From: Spirochaeta sp.
GTDB taxonomy: Bacteria > Spirochaetota > Spirochaetia > Spirochaetales_E > Spirochaetaceae_B
Direction: 5' to 3'
Assembly: GCA_030590585.1 (NCBI GenBank)
Contig: JAUUYD010000104.1
Coordinates: 1 to 7,611 of the forward strand
DNA: 7,611 nucleotides
In this document: one piece after another, positions 6,092 through 7,611 of the stretch
Layout: every line of letters begins with the position of its first letter
Position numbering within the stretch: the first letter of the stretch is position 1
Made by a program: the position numbers and the translations under genes
The notes under the pieces: model-generated
The model's database searches: none
Told to the model about the DNA's origin: nothing
Seen by the model: the letters and a program-made list of their open reading frames with translations, nothing else

Positions 6092-7611
6092 TTACTGTGT
6101 ACGGAACTCCACTATGTACTCACCGTATTTGCAGAACTGAATATTTTGTAACATACGCGGCTTCACAAGGATACGGAAAACCTGATCAACACTTGTGTTA
6201 TTTATATAAGCTATCTTTGAATAATTATCTTCCCAGGTCTTGTTATGGTTCGACCGAATGTAGCTTTTTGAGTCATTGAAATCAATCGCTGTATTACTCT
6301 CCCACTTGCCTCCGGCTGAGAAGGTCTCCACTGTGAGTGAGTCACCAGCTTTGAGAAAGATCCTGAACCAGTCGTTATCCGTATCGCCGCTTCCCGTGTC
6401 GTGAAAGGTGTGATGCTGACGTAACGGCAATTCAGAGTAATCAATGATAGTTCCCAATGCCTCAAAGTCATCCATTTCGTAGACATCAGGCTCTGGGAGT
6501 GGGGGCGGTGAGAAATTGACAGTGTACTTTCCACCTGGATATATCGGAGTACCATTGGCAGTATTAAACCCCCCAAATACCACATTATCTTCAATCTCCT
6601 TATAGAGTCCGGCTATATCACCCGGATCAATGAAGTAAGGAGATTGCAGGTTATTTCCGGCATCGTGGATAATCAGCATGAAGTATCCTGAAGCATCATT
6701 ATCAATACGTGGAATATCCGAGACTGGGAAGTAGTACCTCCCTTCACTTGCCGCCTGAAAACATCCCCAGTTTCCCGGCCCGTCATTCTGAGAGAGATCG
6801 CCAATGAATACTTTAAACGGATTAGCGGAATTAAGCGGATTCTTTCCGCTATAATTAATCTCCACTTCAAGAAACTCTGTAGCTGCGGCTCCCCTGAAAA
6901 AGAAATGATCGTTGCTCGTCAGTCTATTCTCGAGGATTGAGGACCTGTCTGACAGAGTTTCTTTATGGATGATAACACCAATAGAATACGTTCCGGGAGG
7001 AATCCCGACACCATTTTCATCCACGAATTTCTGAATGTCGGCCCGGTTGTCGATTTCCACCCTAAGCTCAGAATTCCGGCCAATTCGTATTTCGTCGTAG
7101 AAAACTTCGTAGTCACGTGCAGAAACAGCTGTCTGGTCTGAGGAAAACACAACTGAATAGCCAAGGTTCCGCTGACCAGCACCTGTATTATGAAAGTCCA
7201 CCCGAACTCTCGAAAGCTCATTATCATGCTGAAGAACCTCCAATGCGGCAACCTCCACTTGCGAATTTGAAAGTCTTCGTGTAAGAATTAACCCGGCATT
7301 GACCACTACGACTGTCAATACCACAACACTGACAAGTATGGCCGGCAGCCTGAGCTTACCCGGTATTACTCGTCTGCTTTTCTTAACAGGATTTCGCAGG
7401 CGTAAAGTTTCCCCAGACGCATATTGCTGAGCTGCAGTCAATGGAGTCAATTGGTTCTTAACGATGGCGTCGTGAAGTTTGCATGTAAGGGGGCCGGGGT
7501 CTATATTTTCAAGCGCAAGAATTTGGCGACACGACTCAAACTGCTTCCGAGCCATACTTGTTCTGTCGGTTCGGGCATATATCTCCATGAGTACTCTATG
7601 AGCAGTTTCAT
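6092..7611 (-). CDS. BTAD-domain transmembrane protein with PPC-like C-terminus, 5' part missing
   Basis: The frame is open to the right edge; 505 residues are visible and the true start lies beyond 7611. The ATG at 7588 is internal, because the seven codons upstream of it (ETAHRVL) continue the same domain. Residues 1-51 match the end of a BTAD domain, the TPR-like helical domain of SARP/AfsR-type regulators: AHRVLMEIYARTDRTSMARK, then QFESCRQILALENIDPGPLT. A basic linker leads to one transmembrane helix at about 88-109. Outside, residues about 116-215 look like a CARDB/Ig-type sandwich (RVRVDFHNTGAG, GIPPGTYSIGVII). An unassigned beta-rich stretch follows (about 240-365). Residues about 373-503 resemble a bacterial pre-peptidase C-terminal (PPC) domain: DVYEMDDFEALGTI, HTF, DTDNDWFRIFLKAGDSLTVE, GEYIVEF. 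It is probably a membrane-tethered regulator with a DNA-binding N-terminus off the window; that part is inference. It lies upstream of the barrel gene, same strand, 193 bases away. Confidence 0.85.
   Translation of the reverse strand, partial: ETAHRVLMEIYARTDRTSMARKQFESCRQILALENIDPGPLTCKLHDAIVKNQLTPLTAAQQYASGETLRLRNPVKKSRRVIPGKLRLPAILVSVVVLTVVVVNAGLILTRRLSNSQVEVAALEVLQHDNELSRVRVDFHNTGAGQRNLGYSVVFSSDQTAVSARDYEVFYDEIRIGRNSELRVEIDNRADIQKFVDENGVGIPPGTYSIGVIIHKETLSDRSSILENRLTSNDHFFFRGAAATEFLEVEINYSGKNPLNSANPFKVFIGDLSQNDGPGNWGCFQAASEGRYYFPVSDIPRIDNDASGYFMLIIHDAGNNLQSPYFIDPGDIAGLYKEIEDNVVFGGFNTANGTPIYPGGKYTVNFSPPPLPEPDVYEMDDFEALGTIIDYSELPLRQHHTFHDTGSGDTDNDWFRIFLKAGDSLTVETFSAGGKWESNTAIDFNDSKSYIRSNHNKTWEDNYSKIAYINNTSVDQVFRILVKPRMLQNIQFCKYGEYIVEFRTQ

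Noticed and set aside
6092..7588. ATG at 7588 as the true start of the BTAD gene
   Set aside because: Seven in-frame codons upstream (ETAHRVL) extend the BTAD match without a stop up to the window edge, and no ribosome binding site is seen before 7588.

Overview
The window looks like bacterial chromosomal DNA of moderate GC, most likely from a Gram-negative, possibly a spirochaete. The diderm inference rests on an outer-membrane-barrel-type N-terminus. The spirochaete hint rests on a relaxed lipobox (L-F-G-C, with Phe at -2) and on the mix of envelope architectures. No 16S rRNA or other marker is present, so the taxonomy is inference only. I saw no RNA genes, insertion sequences, CRISPR arrays or prophage genes.

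Layout, left to right. (1) 1-443, minus strand: the N-terminal 147 residues of an ATP-grasp-type enzyme that runs off the left edge. (2) 444-618: a divergent intergenic region with candidate promoters facing both ways, a 12-bp perfect palindrome and a small inverted repeat over the ATP-grasp start. (3) 619-1458, plus strand: a 279-aa membrane protein with three transmembrane segments, a winged-helix-like segment and a four-cysteine zinc ribbon. (4) 1459-1579: a short convergent gap with only a weak terminator candidate. (5) 1580-3757, minus strand: a 725-aa lipoprotein made of a chitobiase-C-terminal-like module, three divergent InlB B-repeat-like modules and a predicted seven-bladed Asp-box beta-propeller. 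(6) 3754-5898, minus strand: a 714-aa exported protein combining an outer-membrane-barrel-like domain, a transglutaminase-like protease-fold domain and TPRs. It overlaps gene 5 by an ATGA. (7) 5899-6091: a regulatory gap with an extended -10 element set between the arms of a perfect 8-bp inverted repeat. (8) 6092-7611, minus strand: the C-terminal 505 residues of a protein cut by the right edge. It has a BTAD domain (the helical domain of SARP/AfsR-type regulators), one transmembrane helix, a long extracytoplasmic region and a PPC-like C-terminal domain.

How they may work together (inference). The 5898 and 3757 genes form a translationally coupled pair that would place a barrel/transglutaminase/TPR protein in the outer membrane or periplasm and a large propeller lipoprotein on a membrane surface. 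The BTAD protein immediately upstream has a cytoplasmic regulator-type domain tethered through a membrane helix to an extracytoplasmic ligand-type domain, the layout of a one-component transmembrane regulator. It is a candidate controller of the pair through the dyad in 5983-6016. The ATP-grasp and zinc-ribbon genes are separate units with no evident link to this module.
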